Source of the DNA: Chloroflexota bacterium
Lineage (GTDB): Bacteria; Chloroflexota; Dehalococcoidia; FW602-bin16
Direction: 5' to 3'
Assembly (NCBI GenBank): GCA_004297765.1
Contig: SCTZ01000248.1
Span: 1-51,660 of the forward strand
DNA: 51,660 nt
In this document: positions 35,440 to 43,479 of the stretch, piece after piece
Numbering within the stretch: the stretch's first letter is position 1
How the letters are laid out: every line of letters begins with the position of its first letter
Notes under the pieces: generated by a model
What the model was told of the DNA's origin: nothing
The model's database searches: none
The model's input: only the letters and a program-made list of their open reading frames with translations
Translations under genes and position numbers: made by a program

Positions 35440-36264
35440 ATGTCGTTCGAAGCCGCGATGCCCGTACGAGGGGGAAGCGCAGGTGTCCCGCAACCTACTG
35501 AAGAGCAAAGCGTCCTGGGTCTGCTGTCCTTGACCCCGGCCGAGTCCAAACGGTTGATTGCGCGTGCGACCGTGCAACTCCCCGAGGTTCGCCACGCTCT
35601 GTCCCGCGGACGTGTCATGGTAGCCGCCGGCACCACCACAGCCTACATTGCAGAAGAGATCATGGGGACGCCTATCGAGAAGTACCGCTACGCCGCCGGA
35701 ATCATTTCTCAGGGGACTCTGACGACCACGGAGGCGGAAGAAAAGATCGGTCCGTTCTGTCTTTACAAGGGCTCGCCGGTCGAAGAAGCGCCCAGGCAGT
35801 TTCTGGAGCAGTTCACGGCGGACGACGTCTTCATCAAGAGCGCCAACGCGGTGGATGTTCAGGGAATGGCGGGCGTTCTGATGGCCGGCCTCGTCGGCGG
35901 GACCATGGGAATCGCCTTCGCCCTTGTCACGGCGCGCGGTAGTCACTTCGTGGTCCCTGTTGGACTGGAGAAGCTGGTGCCCTCGGTGCCGGACGCGGCC
36001 CGCAAGGCCGGCATTCTACGCTTCAAGTACGCGCTGGGGATGCCGGTAGGTCTCATGCCCGTGGTCGGCGCGACCGTGGTCACGGAGATTCAGGCTCTCC
36101 GCATCCTGGCCGATGTCCAGGCCACTCAGATCGCTGCAGGCGGCATCCACGGGTCGGAAGGCTCCGTGGTTCTCAGCATCGAGGGGCCGGACGCGCAGGT
36201 ATCCCAGGCTATAGAGATCATCCGACAGATCAAAGGGGAGCCTGCCATCCGTAAGGAGCGTTGA
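35440..36264 (+). CDS. Conserved-looking protein of unknown function downstream of secA
   Basis: A 274-residue soluble-looking protein that I cannot place in a family. The central part alternates strands and small-residue loops: RVMVAAGTTTAYIAEEIMG, KYRYAAGIISQGTLTTTEAEEKIG, FTADDVFIKSANAVDVQGMAGVLMAGLVGGTMGIAFAL, and RGSHFVVPVGLEKLVPSV. The C-terminal AAGGIHGSEGSVVLSIEGPDAQVSQAIEIIRQIKGEP resembles a small alpha/beta regulatory domain. It could be a sugar- or nucleotide-binding enzyme, given the glycine-rich loops (inference). ATG 35440 has GAGGT seven bases upstream and lies 12 bases after the secA stop, so it is cotranscribed. No signal peptide or membrane anchor is evident. Confidence 0.8.
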   Translation: MSFEAAMPVRGGSAGVPQPTEEQSVLGLLSLTPAESKRLIARATVQLPEVRHALSRGRVMVAAGTTTAYIAEEIMGTPIEKYRYAAGIISQGTLTTTEAEEKIGPFCLYKGSPVEEAPRQFLEQFTADDVFIKSANAVDVQGMAGVLMAGLVGGTMGIAFALVTARGSHFVVPVGLEKLVPSVPDAARKAGILRFKYALGMPVGLMPVVGATVVTEIQALRILADVQATQIAAGGIHGSEGSVVLSIEGPDAQVSQAIEIIRQIKGEPAIRKER

Positions 36265-36376
36265 CAGTAGCTCTCGGCCGATGAATGGCCCCTCAGCTGA
36301 TTCATAGGCAGGCGAATCGGTAACACCCCCCTTTCGGCATGCCGCCCTCCCCCAAAAACCCTCCACCGGTTTGCAA

Positions 36377-36410
36377 GCAGTCCAGTCCGGCGACGACATC
36401 CCTGGACTGC
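36377..36410 (+). terminator. Stem-loop after secA operon, possible terminator
   Basis: GCAGTCCAG (36377-36385) pairs with CTGGACTGC (36402-36410), 16-base loop. An overlapping alternative stem (CAGTCCG/CGGACTG) uses the next bases. No T-run follows, so it would be a weak or factor-dependent terminator. Nothing else is supported between 36265 and 36500. Confidence 0.3.
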
Positions 36411-36500
36411 GGCGGACTGCGATCCACCCCTCTTGCCTGTTTTCCCGGCTAGGTTGGGACAGGTCGTAGGTCTGGAGCGAGCGAGCGGGAGGACTCGTAC

Positions 36501-36529
36501 TTGACAAACATGCTCAACTAAGCTATCAT
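36501..36529 (+). promoter_or_regulatory. ffs: Promoter of SRP RNA gene
   Basis: Perfect TTGACA (36501-36506), 17 bases, TATCAT (36524-36529). Start near 36536 coincides with the predicted 5' end of the RNA. Confidence 0.85.
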
Positions 36530-36536
36530 AACGTTT

Positions 36537-36803
36537 GGTCGTGCTAGACGGGGAGCTAGCGGTGCCCTGTACCCGCAATCCGCTACAGCGGGGTTGAACT
36601 CCTGCCCAAGGTTGGACCTTGTGGGACTGCTATTGCTAAGCGACGTCGAAGATCGGGTCTTGCGCGGCGGAAACCTATGAACCCCGTCAGGGTCGGAAGA
36701 CAGCAGCGGTAAGTGGGCGATTCCGGGTGCCGCAGGTTTACCTGGTCGGAGTTGGCTGGCGAAAGCAAGCCGGAAGATCCACATCGACGGTGGGTGCACG
36801 ACC
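36537..36803 (+). ncRNA. ffs: Signal recognition particle RNA, large (Alu-containing) form
   Basis: RNA scaffold of the signal recognition particle, binding Ffh for cotranslational targeting. The ends pair perfectly: GGTCGTGC (36537-36544) with GCACGACC (36796-36803). The 5' part GTGCTAGACGGGGAGCTAGC and GGTGCCCTGTACCCGCAATC match the Alu domain of the Bacillus-type 271-nt RNA. The S-domain hairpin GTCAGGGTCGGAAGACAGCA (36686-36705) has the GGAA tetraloop and the asymmetric AGCAGC loop. Total length is 267 nt. A TTT run follows. It lies after secA and ahead of a cell-wall protein gene. Confidence 0.93.
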
Positions 36804-36814
36804 TTTATTATGGC

Positions 36815-36955
36815 CAAAAACGCTTGCCAACCCGCAGAGCAAGCCAGTCAGCGTGTAGCTGATTTGGGTGGTTGGCGTCCGCCGGATGCCAGGCAAAGTA
36901 GTAGGGTACTTGATGCCCCAACCGTTGCGACCGGCTAGGGAGGTAATCGCCTACA
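36815..36955 (+). promoter_or_regulatory. Structured 5' leader, candidate c-di-AMP (ydaO) riboswitch
   Basis: A 140-base structured leader ends ten bases before the start of the DUF348/G5/3D gene. A TATTAT -10 candidate at 36806-36811 would start it near 36818. Visible pairings are GGTTGG with CCAACC around a junction holding GCGTCC-GCC-GGATGC and a hairpin AAGTA/TACTT within GGCA/TGCC; TTGCC near the 5' end may pair with GGTAA near 36942. From memory of the ydaO consensus, TTGCCAACCCG, AGTAGGG, CCCCAACC and CCGGCTA...GGTAATCG sit in the same order as in known c-di-AMP riboswitches. These often control cell-wall hydrolase genes of the type downstream. The match is imperfect. Confidence 0.45.
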
Positions 36956-36964
36956 TTGTTGCCA

Positions 36965-38485
36965 ATGCAGATTGGGGGCCGGCCTTTTCCCCGTCGTAGA
37001 CATCTTCCAAGCAAACCGATCATCTTCTTTGCTAGTCTTCATGATCCCATCATCGCTCTGACGAGTGCGCTCGCTCTCGCCGCCGCTTGCGCCGTCGCAG
37101 GACTGGTCTGGGCGGCTGCGCAGCATTCGGGATCTCGCGTCGCGCTCGGCGTGGCGCAACCGAAGGCGCCGGGGCGTGACGCCGTTTCACTCGCGGGTCC
37201 CCCGGGGACGTTGGCGCTGTTGGCCGACGCCAGATACGCGGGCGTCGCCACCAGGTCAGGCTCCGAGCGCGACAGGGTCTCGTCCACTGGACAGCATCAC
37301 CCGTCATCCTCTCCCAACGATACATCCCTTCCAACATCGTTTCCTCAACTCGGACCATCGCGCTCCACGTCTGCCCAGCGTCAGACCCAGGGGCACCAGG
37401 AAACTGCCGGCGCATGGCAAGGGATCATAAGCCCGGTCGCGGCTACGCCTGCTGAAGCCGCCGAGGAGAAATCCTCTGTGCGCGATGCTCGGGGGAGCAC
37501 ACGGGGGGGACGCCCCTACGATGATTCCGCCACAGCGTGGGCCCCGAGCACCATCAATGCCGACTGGCGCGACGCCATGCCGGTTATCGTGCATGTGAAC
37601 GGTCTGGAGGCTCAATTCCTCACGACAAGAGCCGCGCTGGGCGATGCGCTGCGCACGGCGGGGGTCGAGCTCCAGGAGGGCGATAGTGTGTCGCCATCCC
37701 TGGAGACACCAGTCAACCCGGGTCTGCACGTCTACGTGCGACACTCCACGCCCATAGATCTGGAGGTCGGCGGAACGGCAGAGCAGGTCCGCACTCTGGC
37801 CGGAACGGTTGGGGATGTCCTGACCGAGCGCGGCGTCGTTCTGGGAGACGAGGACCGCGTGGAGCCCACCCTGAGCACGCCGATCGAGCCCGGCATGCAA
37901 GTCACAATTGTCCGCGTGGAGCGAGAGATCGTCGCAGAGCAAGAGACTCTCGACTTCTCAGTCGAGAGACAGCCCGACCCGGATCTGGAGGTTGGGCAAC
38001 AGCGCATCGAGCCTGGGCAGGAAGGTCTACGCCAACGCCAGGTCGAGATCGTGCGCGAAAACGGCAACGAGGTGTCCAGGACCGTCACGCAGGAATGGGT
38101 GGATCCTGAGCCGCAGACCGGCGTGGTGTACTATGGCACGAAGAAGGTCATCCGAGATCTGGATACCCCGGACCTTGGTGAGCTCCACTATTCGCGCACG
38201 ATGAGCGTTTACGCCACCTGGTACAACGCAAGTCACGGCGACAAGCCGCGCAGCTCACCCTGGTACGGCATCACCGCAACCGGCATGCGTGCCGGTCGGG
38301 GTGTGGTGGCCGTCGACCCCAATGTCATTCCCCTGTACACTCGCATCTACATCCCGGGATATGGCGTGGCCGTGGCCGGCGATGTCGGGGGCGGGGTCAG
38401 AGGCAATCACGTCGATCTGGGATTCGACGAAGGCGAGGTTTCCCCCTGGCGCTCAGGTTGGATTACCATTTACATCCTGGAGTAA
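36965..38485 (+). CDS. Cell-wall-associated protein with DUF348 x2, G5 and 3D domains (YabE/Rpf-like)
   Basis: Probable exported peptidoglycan-remodelling enzyme. The 506-residue protein has one N-terminal membrane segment (near 30-50). A low-complexity linker (to about 200) is rich in Ser, Pro and Arg. Two ubiquitin-like DUF348 domains follow (about 204-258 and 262-318), then a G5 domain (319-392). The C-terminal 3D domain (412-506) has the three aspartates in VAVDPNVIPL, AVAGDVGGG and NHVDLGFD. The 3D fold is related to lytic transglycosylases. ATG 36965 is the first good start; TTG 36956 is in frame upstream. No ribosome site is clear, and the candidate riboswitch ends just before it. Bases 37489-37520 look like an inserted repeat translated as part of the linker. 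Confidence 0.88.
   Translation: MQIGGRPFPRRRHLPSKPIIFFASLHDPIIALTSALALAAACAVAGLVWAAAQHSGSRVALGVAQPKAPGRDAVSLAGPPGTLALLADARYAGVATRSGSERDRVSSTGQHHPSSSPNDTSLPTSFPQLGPSRSTSAQRQTQGHQETAGAWQGIISPVAATPAEAAEEKSSVRDARGSTRGGRPYDDSATAWAPSTINADWRDAMPVIVHVNGLEAQFLTTRAALGDALRTAGVELQEGDSVSPSLETPVNPGLHVYVRHSTPIDLEVGGTAEQVRTLAGTVGDVLTERGVVLGDEDRVEPTLSTPIEPGMQVTIVRVEREIVAEQETLDFSVERQPDPDLEVGQQRIEPGQEGLRQRQVEIVRENGNEVSRTVTQEWVDPEPQTGVVYYGTKKVIRDLDTPDLGELHYSRTMSVYATWYNASHGDKPRSSPWYGITATGMRAGRGVVAVDPNVIPLYTRIYIPGYGVAVAGDVGGGVRGNHVDLGFDEGEVSPWRSGWITIYILE
37489..37520. repeat. GTAGGGGC-type repeat translated inside the 3D protein linker
   Basis: Reading the minus strand from 37520, CGTAGGGGCGTCCCCCC is followed by CGTGTGCTCCCCC. 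This is the same CGTAGGGGC edge seen in the intergenic palindromes. On the plus strand it encodes RGSTRGGRPYD in the variable linker, with the frame kept open. Confidence 0.55.
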
Positions 38486-38609
38486 CCGGCACGAGCCGGA
38501 TTCGTTTGCCAATCCGGGCTAGCGCCACCGACCGATGATTCCAGGATTCTACTTCGTCAACTGATCTTCCACCGCGGTTCTCGTACTGACTGGGCAGCCA
38601 CCGTGACCA

Positions 38610-38795
38610 CGTAGTGGCGGACGGCTCTGTCCGCCAGGGGCGGGGTAGGGCAGGTGGTGCTGGGGGCATTGCCGTTTGTTCGCGGATGGGCATGCATTAT
38701 CGGCCGACGGTCGCGTTACCCAGCGTATCAGCGTTTGTGACATAAGCAAGGCCGGCCCCCACCACCCCTGGCGGACAGAGCCGTCCGCCACTACG
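38610..38795. repeat. MITE-like element with 31-bp perfect terminal inverted repeats
   Basis: Left arm 38610-38640 (CGTAGTGGCGGACGGCTCTG and on to CAGGGG) and right arm 38765-38795 are exact inverse copies, with 124 bases between. Each arm contains its own hairpin GGCGGAC/GTCCGCC with loop GGCTCT. The interior has no reading frame. The 471-base gap 38486-38956 holds this element and no other supported feature. A diverged single arm is at 11947-11972. Confidence 0.85.
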
Positions 38796-38956
38796 CATGT
38801 CCGGTCCGTTGATTGACCCGGCACGATCGCTGTCACGAGCCCCCGTAAGACCTACGTGGTCGACTGGCCGCCAGCCTGCACGCGAGGCACAAATGGCGCA
38901 AGACTTGCGGACCTGATCCGCGGGATCACTGTCAGCAGCCGGATAGGAGATCAACC

Positions 38957-39838
38957 ATGGAGCGCGAGGTCAAGAACCTACTTCGCGAGCGCCGCCTGTG
39001 GCCAAAGAAGAAGCTGGGACAGAACTTCCTGATCGACGCGGAGGTCATGGACGACATCCTGGCGGCGGCCGATTTGTCCCCGGAGGACACGGTTGTGGAA
39101 GTCGGTCCGGGTCTCGGACTAATGACCAGGGAGCTGGCCAAACGCGCCGGCACGGTCATTGCCGTCGAGCTGGACCCGGAGCTCGCCCACACCATCGCCG
39201 AGATGGCCGTGCAGCTCCCGAACATCGTGGCCCTCCAGGGCAACATCCTGGACCTTTCCACGGCCGAGCTGATCGGCCAGGCTCAGGCCGTCCGCCCGAA
39301 CACCGGTATCCGCGCCTATAAGGTCGTGGCCAATCTGCCGTACTACATCACGTCGCCCGTGCTCCGGCACTTCCTGGAAGAGCGCCACAAGCCACAGAGC
39401 ATGGTGGTGATGGTACAGAAGGAGGTCGCCCAGCGCATCGCGGCAAAGCCGGGAGACATGAGCATTCTGGCCGTTAGCGTCCAGGTCTACGCGCATCCGT
39501 CCATCGTCCGCTACGTTCCAGCCCGTAGCTTCTACCCGGTGCCCGAGGTCGACTCCGCTGTGGTGCGGCTGGACGTCTACGACAAGCCGGCCGTGAACGT
39601 TGACGACATGGAGGCCTTCTTTCGCATGATCCACGCCGGGTTCGCCCGTGGACGCAAGATGCTCCATAACGCGCTCCCGCGAGGAATGTGGCTGCCGCCG
39701 GGCGGGGCACAAGAGGCGCTCGAAGAGGCGGGTATCGATTCGCGCCGGCGGGCTGAGACGCTCGACCTTGGTGAATGGGAGCGTCTCTACTGGGCAATCC
39801 GTCACATCGTCACGGAGGCACGCGCGAAACCACAGTAG
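38957..39838 (+). CDS. rsmA: 16S rRNA dimethyladenosine transferase
   Basis: Dimethylates two adjacent adenosines in helix 45 of 16S rRNA during small-subunit maturation. The 293-residue protein has KKKLGQNFLIDAEVMDDIL, the SAM loop VEVGPGLGLMTRELAKRA, IAVELDPELA, the catalytic VANLPYYITSPVL and the conserved PVPEVDSAVVRL. GGAG lies about eight bases before ATG 38957. All family motifs and normal length are present. Confidence 0.96.
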   Translation: MEREVKNLLRERRLWPKKKLGQNFLIDAEVMDDILAAADLSPEDTVVEVGPGLGLMTRELAKRAGTVIAVELDPELAHTIAEMAVQLPNIVALQGNILDLSTAELIGQAQAVRPNTGIRAYKVVANLPYYITSPVLRHFLEERHKPQSMVVMVQKEVAQRIAAKPGDMSILAVSVQVYAHPSIVRYVPARSFYPVPEVDSAVVRLDVYDKPAVNVDDMEAFFRMIHAGFARGRKMLHNALPRGMWLPPGGAQEALEEAGIDSRRRAETLDLGEWERLYWAIRHIVTEARAKPQ

Positions 39839-39860
39839 ACGATGCGTGCCTCGGCTGGTT

Positions 39861-39888
39861 TTGTGTTTCAACACCGAGGTGATATAAT
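39861..39888 (+). promoter_or_regulatory. Promoter of branched-chain aminotransferase gene
   Basis: TTGTGT (39861-39866), 16 bases, TATAAT (39883-39888) preceded by TGA (extended -10). Start near 39895. Confidence 0.6.
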
Positions 39889-39927
39889 CGGGGCCAAACT
39901 CAGAGAGGTAGGGAGGAACTCGGGAAA

Positions 39928-40863
39928 GTGACGACGTATGCGTTCTTCGAGGGCAAGATCGTCCCGCTTAAAGAGGCGAAGATCGGCGTGATGACACACG
40001 CCTTCAACTACGGCACCGGTGTCTTCGAGGGTATTCGTGGCTACTGGAACGAAGACGACCAGCAGATATACCTCTTCCGGCTTCGCGAGCACTTCGAGCG
40101 GCTGGCCAACAGTTGCCGCATCGTCAAGATCAAGCTACGCTACTCCATCGAGGAGATGTGCAAGCTCTGTGTCGAGTTGGTGCGATTGAACGAACATCAC
40201 GAGGACTGCTATGTCCGGCCGCTGGCGTACAAGAGCGACAACCTCATTGGCGTTCGCCTGCATAATCTGGACGATGAGTTTCTGATCTATACCGCGCCGT
40301 TCGGCGCCTACATAGATATCGACAAGGGCATTAGCTGCGGCGTTTCGTCCTGGCGGCGCATTGACGATAACATGGCGCCAGCGCGGGCCAAGATAACTGG
40401 TGCTTATATCAACAGCGCCTTCGCCAAGACCGAGGCCATCGAGAACGGCTTCGACGAGGCCATTATGCTAACCCAAGACGGACACGTCTCCGAGGGCAGC
40501 GCGGAGAACATCTTCCTCATCGAGGAAGGTCGTCTGGTAACGCCCCCGCCGTCGGACAACATCCTGCTCGGCATCACGCGGAATACGCTGATCGAGCTGG
40601 CCCGCGAGGAATTCGGTATCGAGACCATCGAACGGAGTATCGACCGCAGCGAGCTCTACCTCGCGGACGAGTTGTTCCTATGCGGAACCGGCGCGCAGGT
40701 CTCTGCCGTCACCAGCGTCGACCATCGGGCGGTGGGCAGCGGAGAGATTGGACCGATCACCGCAAAGCTGCAGGCTCTCTACTTCGACGTGGCCAAGGGA
40801 CGAAACCCGAAGTATGCCAAGTGGTGCACCCCGGCCTACGACAAGTCCAGGACGCACGCATAG
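39928..40863 (+). CDS. ilvE: Branched-chain amino acid aminotransferase
   Basis: PLP enzyme for the last step of valine, leucine and isoleucine synthesis. The 311-residue fold-type IV protein has MTHAFNYGTGVFEGIRGYW, RLREHFERLANSCRIV, YVRPLAY, the PLP lysine in PARAKITGAYINS, EAIMLTQDGHVSEGSAENIFLI, and LFLCGTGAQVSAVTSVDHR. GTG 39928 has GGGAGGA about 11 bases upstream. Motifs match the IlvE branch rather than D-amino acid or deoxychorismate enzymes. Confidence 0.95.
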   Translation: MTTYAFFEGKIVPLKEAKIGVMTHAFNYGTGVFEGIRGYWNEDDQQIYLFRLREHFERLANSCRIVKIKLRYSIEEMCKLCVELVRLNEHHEDCYVRPLAYKSDNLIGVRLHNLDDEFLIYTAPFGAYIDIDKGISCGVSSWRRIDDNMAPARAKITGAYINSAFAKTEAIENGFDEAIMLTQDGHVSEGSAENIFLIEEGRLVTPPPSDNILLGITRNTLIELAREEFGIETIERSIDRSELYLADELFLCGTGAQVSAVTSVDHRAVGSGEIGPITAKLQALYFDVAKGRNPKYAKWCTPAYDKSRTHA

Positions 40864-40911
40864 TTCCTCGTTCCTCAAGTGCGGCAGCCTTTGGGAATCC
40901 GACCTCCGTCC

Positions 40912-40948
40912 CCTCCCCCAGGGCACATTGCATGTGCCCTGGGGGAGG
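40912..40948. repeat. Perfect 17-bp palindromic hairpin
   Basis: Arms CCTCCCCCAGGGCACAT and ATGTGCCCTGGGGGAGG with loop TGC. It shares the GGGCACAT core and flanks with the 28-bp inverted repeat at 24337-24404. Confidence 0.9.
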
Positions 40949-41001
40949 CATTGCGCCTGCTCAAGTTTGGGGAATGACACACCTGGTGCAACTCTCGAAG
41001 A

Positions 41002-41817
41002 ATGGCAACCATGGCAACCATTGTCACCCATTTCTCCCCGGATCTCGATGGACTGATGAGCATCTGGCTGCTGAAACGGTTCGGTGGTCTTGCCGATGCC
41101 GATCTGGCGTTCGTCGTCGCCGGGCAGACCATCGATGGACTGCCGGCCGATCACGACCCCGCGGTCGTCCACGTGGACACAGGCGGCGGACGCTTCGATC
41201 ATCACCAGCCGGAGGTGGCCGGACCTGACGTGTGCGCCGCGAAGCTGGTATGGCAGGCCGTAGCCCCCCAAGACGAGGCCTTGCGACGCATGGTGGCATA
41301 CGTGACCGCGGTGGACAACGCGTACCCCGGACAGAGAGCAGCCGCGCAGGGTCCCTTTACCCTTCTGGGGCTTATCTGGGGCAACAACATGCTGCATCCG
41401 AACCCAGCCGAGGCAGTGGAATCAATCCTGCCCTCGTTCGATGCCTGGTACGCCTGGAACAAAGAATGCGTCGAGCTGGAACATCAGTTTGTCAACCGCA
41501 TCGAGTTCCAGACGCGCTGGGGTAAGGCGCTGGCGTTCGAAGGCGATCAGGGTGGAAGCAGAGCCTTGGCCTGGGAGCACGGAGCCATCATCTTCGTGCG
41601 CCGCACGTCGCGGGGCTGGCTGGAGGTCTCTGCCAGGTCCGACGCGGGTATCGACCTCACGCCGGCCTATCTTCGCGTTCGGGAGGCAGATCCAGCCGCG
41701 CCCTGGTTCCTGCATCCCAGCAAGCGCCTTCTGCTGTGCGGGTCCCCCAAATCCCCCATCGATCGTCCCTCGCGACTGACCCTACGCGAGTTGGTCGACG
41801 TCCTCAGGCAAGTCTAG
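41002..41817 (+). CDS. DHH/MYG1-like phosphoesterase-type protein
   Basis: A 271-residue protein with two DHH-superfamily-like metal motifs: VTHFSPDLDGLMSIWLLKRF near the N-terminus and VVHVDTGGGRFDHHQPEVAG near residue 50. The DTGG...DHHQ pair resembles MYG1/UPF0160 proteins, which are putative nucleases or phosphoesterases. The C-terminal half (RWGKALAFEGDQGGSRALAW) is less familiar. The start region has a tandem 9-base duplication (ATGGCAACC twice), giving two in-frame ATGs at 41002 and 41011. Function is inferred only at superfamily level. Confidence 0.72.
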   Translation: MATMATIVTHFSPDLDGLMSIWLLKRFGGLADADLAFVVAGQTIDGLPADHDPAVVHVDTGGGRFDHHQPEVAGPDVCAAKLVWQAVAPQDEALRRMVAYVTAVDNAYPGQRAAAQGPFTLLGLIWGNNMLHPNPAEAVESILPSFDAWYAWNKECVELEHQFVNRIEFQTRWGKALAFEGDQGGSRALAWEHGAIIFVRRTSRGWLEVSARSDAGIDLTPAYLRVREADPAAPWFLHPSKRLLLCGSPKSPIDRPSRLTLRELVDVLRQV

Positions 41818-41885
41818 CCTCTACCGGTTTCTCTGTTGCAGTGCGGGAAGCAATGAATCCATATCACGAGCCTCGGTTGCTCGCT

Positions 41886-41914
41886 TTGACGGGGGCAGGT
41901 TGGTGTGATAGAAT
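41886..41914 (+). promoter_or_regulatory. Promoter of tatA-type gene
   Basis: TTGACG (41886-41891), 17 bases, TAGAAT (41909-41914) with TGA ahead of it (extended -10). Start near 41921 gives an 87-base leader. Confidence 0.75.
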
Positions 41915-42007
41915 GCTGTGAGTCTGAGCCCGTCTCGGCCACACGACAGCAGTGCTGCTGGGACACCCAAGCCGCTGGCTCAGCACGCTAGAAAGCGGAG
42001 GACGGAG

Positions 42008-42187
42008 ATGCCCAGTCTAGGCCCGACAGAGTTGATCCTCATCTTAGCGGTTGTCATCATAGTCTTCGGGGTTGGTCGACTGCCCGAGGTCGGTGGTGCC
42101 CTGGGCAAGAGCATCCGGGAATTCCGACGCGCCAGCGACACTCCCACCGATAAAGCAGCCGAGGCGGAGACTAAGCCGAAGGCGTAA
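42008..42187 (+). CDS. tatA: Sec-independent translocase subunit TatA/TatE
   Basis: Pore-forming subunit of the twin-arginine pathway. The 59-residue protein has the single membrane helix LGPTELILILAVVIIVFGVG, the hinge RLPEVGGALGKSIREFRRA and a charged tail. Sequence and size match TatA. The GCGGAGGACGGAG ribosome site precedes ATG 42008. The longer frame to 41918 is not needed. No tatC is nearby. Confidence 0.93.
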   Translation: MPSLGPTELILILAVVIIVFGVGRLPEVGGALGKSIREFRRASDTPTDKAAEAETKPKA

Positions 42188-42357
42188 GCCGCCGCACTCG
42201 CGACCTCTGACGACAGTACGAGATACTCCGGGGTCCCAAACGGCAGCTCGCCCGGAGCGCACCACTTTTTCGTGCGGCCATCTCGCTTCCTCTTTTTCGA
42301 GGTCTTTTCCCCAAGGCCGCGGCCGTTGGGATTGTGCGCGGCTCGATCCTTCCAGGG

Positions 42358-42363
42358 TATAAC
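42358..42363 (+). promoter_or_regulatory. Candidate -10 element of glycan cluster
   Basis: TATAAC at 42358-42363; the best -35 (TTGTGC, 42332) has a 20-base spacer. Transcription would start about three bases before ATG 42373, so the message would be nearly leaderless. No ribosome site precedes the ATG. Confidence 0.35.
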
Positions 42364-42372
42364 TGAGTTCGC

Positions 42373-43479
42373 ATGCGCATTGGCATCGACGCGAGACTAC
42401 ACTATTACCAGAAGGCCGGGATCGCGTACTACACGCTGAGGCTCCTAGGCGCCATGGCCGCGCTGGATCGGGATACGGAGTTCGTCGTGCTGCAAAGTCG
42501 AAAAGATTCCGTGCCGCTGATTCCGTCTCCCACGGTACGAAGTCGATTTCTATGGACGCCTTGCCACCACCGACTGGAGCAGGTGGGTCTAGCCGCCGAG
42601 ATCGCTCTGATCGGGCTGGATCTCCTGCATTGCCCCGATTTCGTTCCTCCCTACCTGCGACGCTGCCGATCGGTGATCACTGTCCACGACCTGGCCTTCC
42701 TGGTTCACCCGGAGACGCTGACGCGCGAGAGCCTGCGCTACTACAGTCAAACACGCTGGGCCGTTCGCAGCGCCGATCGCATCATCGCCGTGTCCCACAG
42801 TACGAGGAACGATCTGATCTCCCTGCTGGGGGTTCCCCCTGAGAAGATCGACGTCGTGCACTCGGCGGCTGACGAGTCCTTCCATCCGTTGAGTCCCGAT
42901 GCCATCGGGCGGTACCGGCAGGAAAACCGGCTACCAGCGCGCTTCGTGCTCTTCGTGGGCACGATCGAGCCACGCAAGAATCTGCCGACGCTGATTCAGG
43001 CCTTCGCGCTCGTCAAGAAGCAAACCGGCGAAGCCGACCTCCAACTCGTGCTGGCTGGCGCCAAGGGCTGGCTGTACCAGGATGCTCTTGCCTTGGTCGG
43101 CACACTGGGGCTCGAAGACAGCGTGCGTCTGCTGCGTCCGGACTCGTCTGAAGAGCTAGCTCTCCTGTACAACGCGGCGACGGTCTTCGTCTTGCCCTCC
43201 CTGTACGAAGGATTTGGCTTCCCCGCCCTGGAAGCCATGGCCTGTGGAACACCTGTTGTCGCCTCGCGCACGTCGGCATTGACCGAGATCGTCGCTGACG
43301 CGGGCGAGCTAGTGGAGCCAACGGATAGCAAAGCGCTGGCTCAGGTGCTGATGACTCTACTAGGCGACGAGACGCTGCGCGCGGAATTGCGCGCGATGGG
43401 ACTACGGCGATCTGCTGAGTTCAGCTGGCAGAAGACCGCGGCCGAAACGCTGGCCAGCTATCGGAAGGCAGTGGCCTGA
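42373..43479 (+). CDS. GT4 family glycosyltransferase
   Basis: Adds a sugar from a nucleotide donor, probably in surface-glycan assembly. The 368-residue protein has the GT-B start MRIGIDARLHYYQKAGIAYY, ITVHDLAFLVHPETL, the donor-domain FVLFVGTIEPRKNLPTLIQAF, VFVLPSLYEGFGFPALEAMACGTPVVAS (EX7E) and LVEPTDSKALA. It resembles mannosyltransferases of the WbaZ/RfaG kind. Its stop overlaps the next start (TGATG). Confidence 0.9.
   Translation: MRIGIDARLHYYQKAGIAYYTLRLLGAMAALDRDTEFVVLQSRKDSVPLIPSPTVRSRFLWTPCHHRLEQVGLAAEIALIGLDLLHCPDFVPPYLRRCRSVITVHDLAFLVHPETLTRESLRYYSQTRWAVRSADRIIAVSHSTRNDLISLLGVPPEKIDVVHSAADESFHPLSPDAIGRYRQENRLPARFVLFVGTIEPRKNLPTLIQAFALVKKQTGEADLQLVLAGAKGWLYQDALALVGTLGLEDSVRLLRPDSSEELALLYNAATVFVLPSLYEGFGFPALEAMACGTPVVASRTSALTEIVADAGELVEPTDSKALAQVLMTLLGDETLRAELRAMGLRRSAEFSWQKTAAETLASYRKAVA

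Noticed and set aside
36815-36955. c-di-GMP-I (GEMM) riboswitch
   Set aside because: A GCAAAG stretch was suggestive, but the tetraloop hairpin and receptor order do not fit; ydaO fits better.
41918-42007. N-terminal extension of TatA
   Set aside because: Hydrophilic, and the strong ribosome site is directly before ATG 42008.
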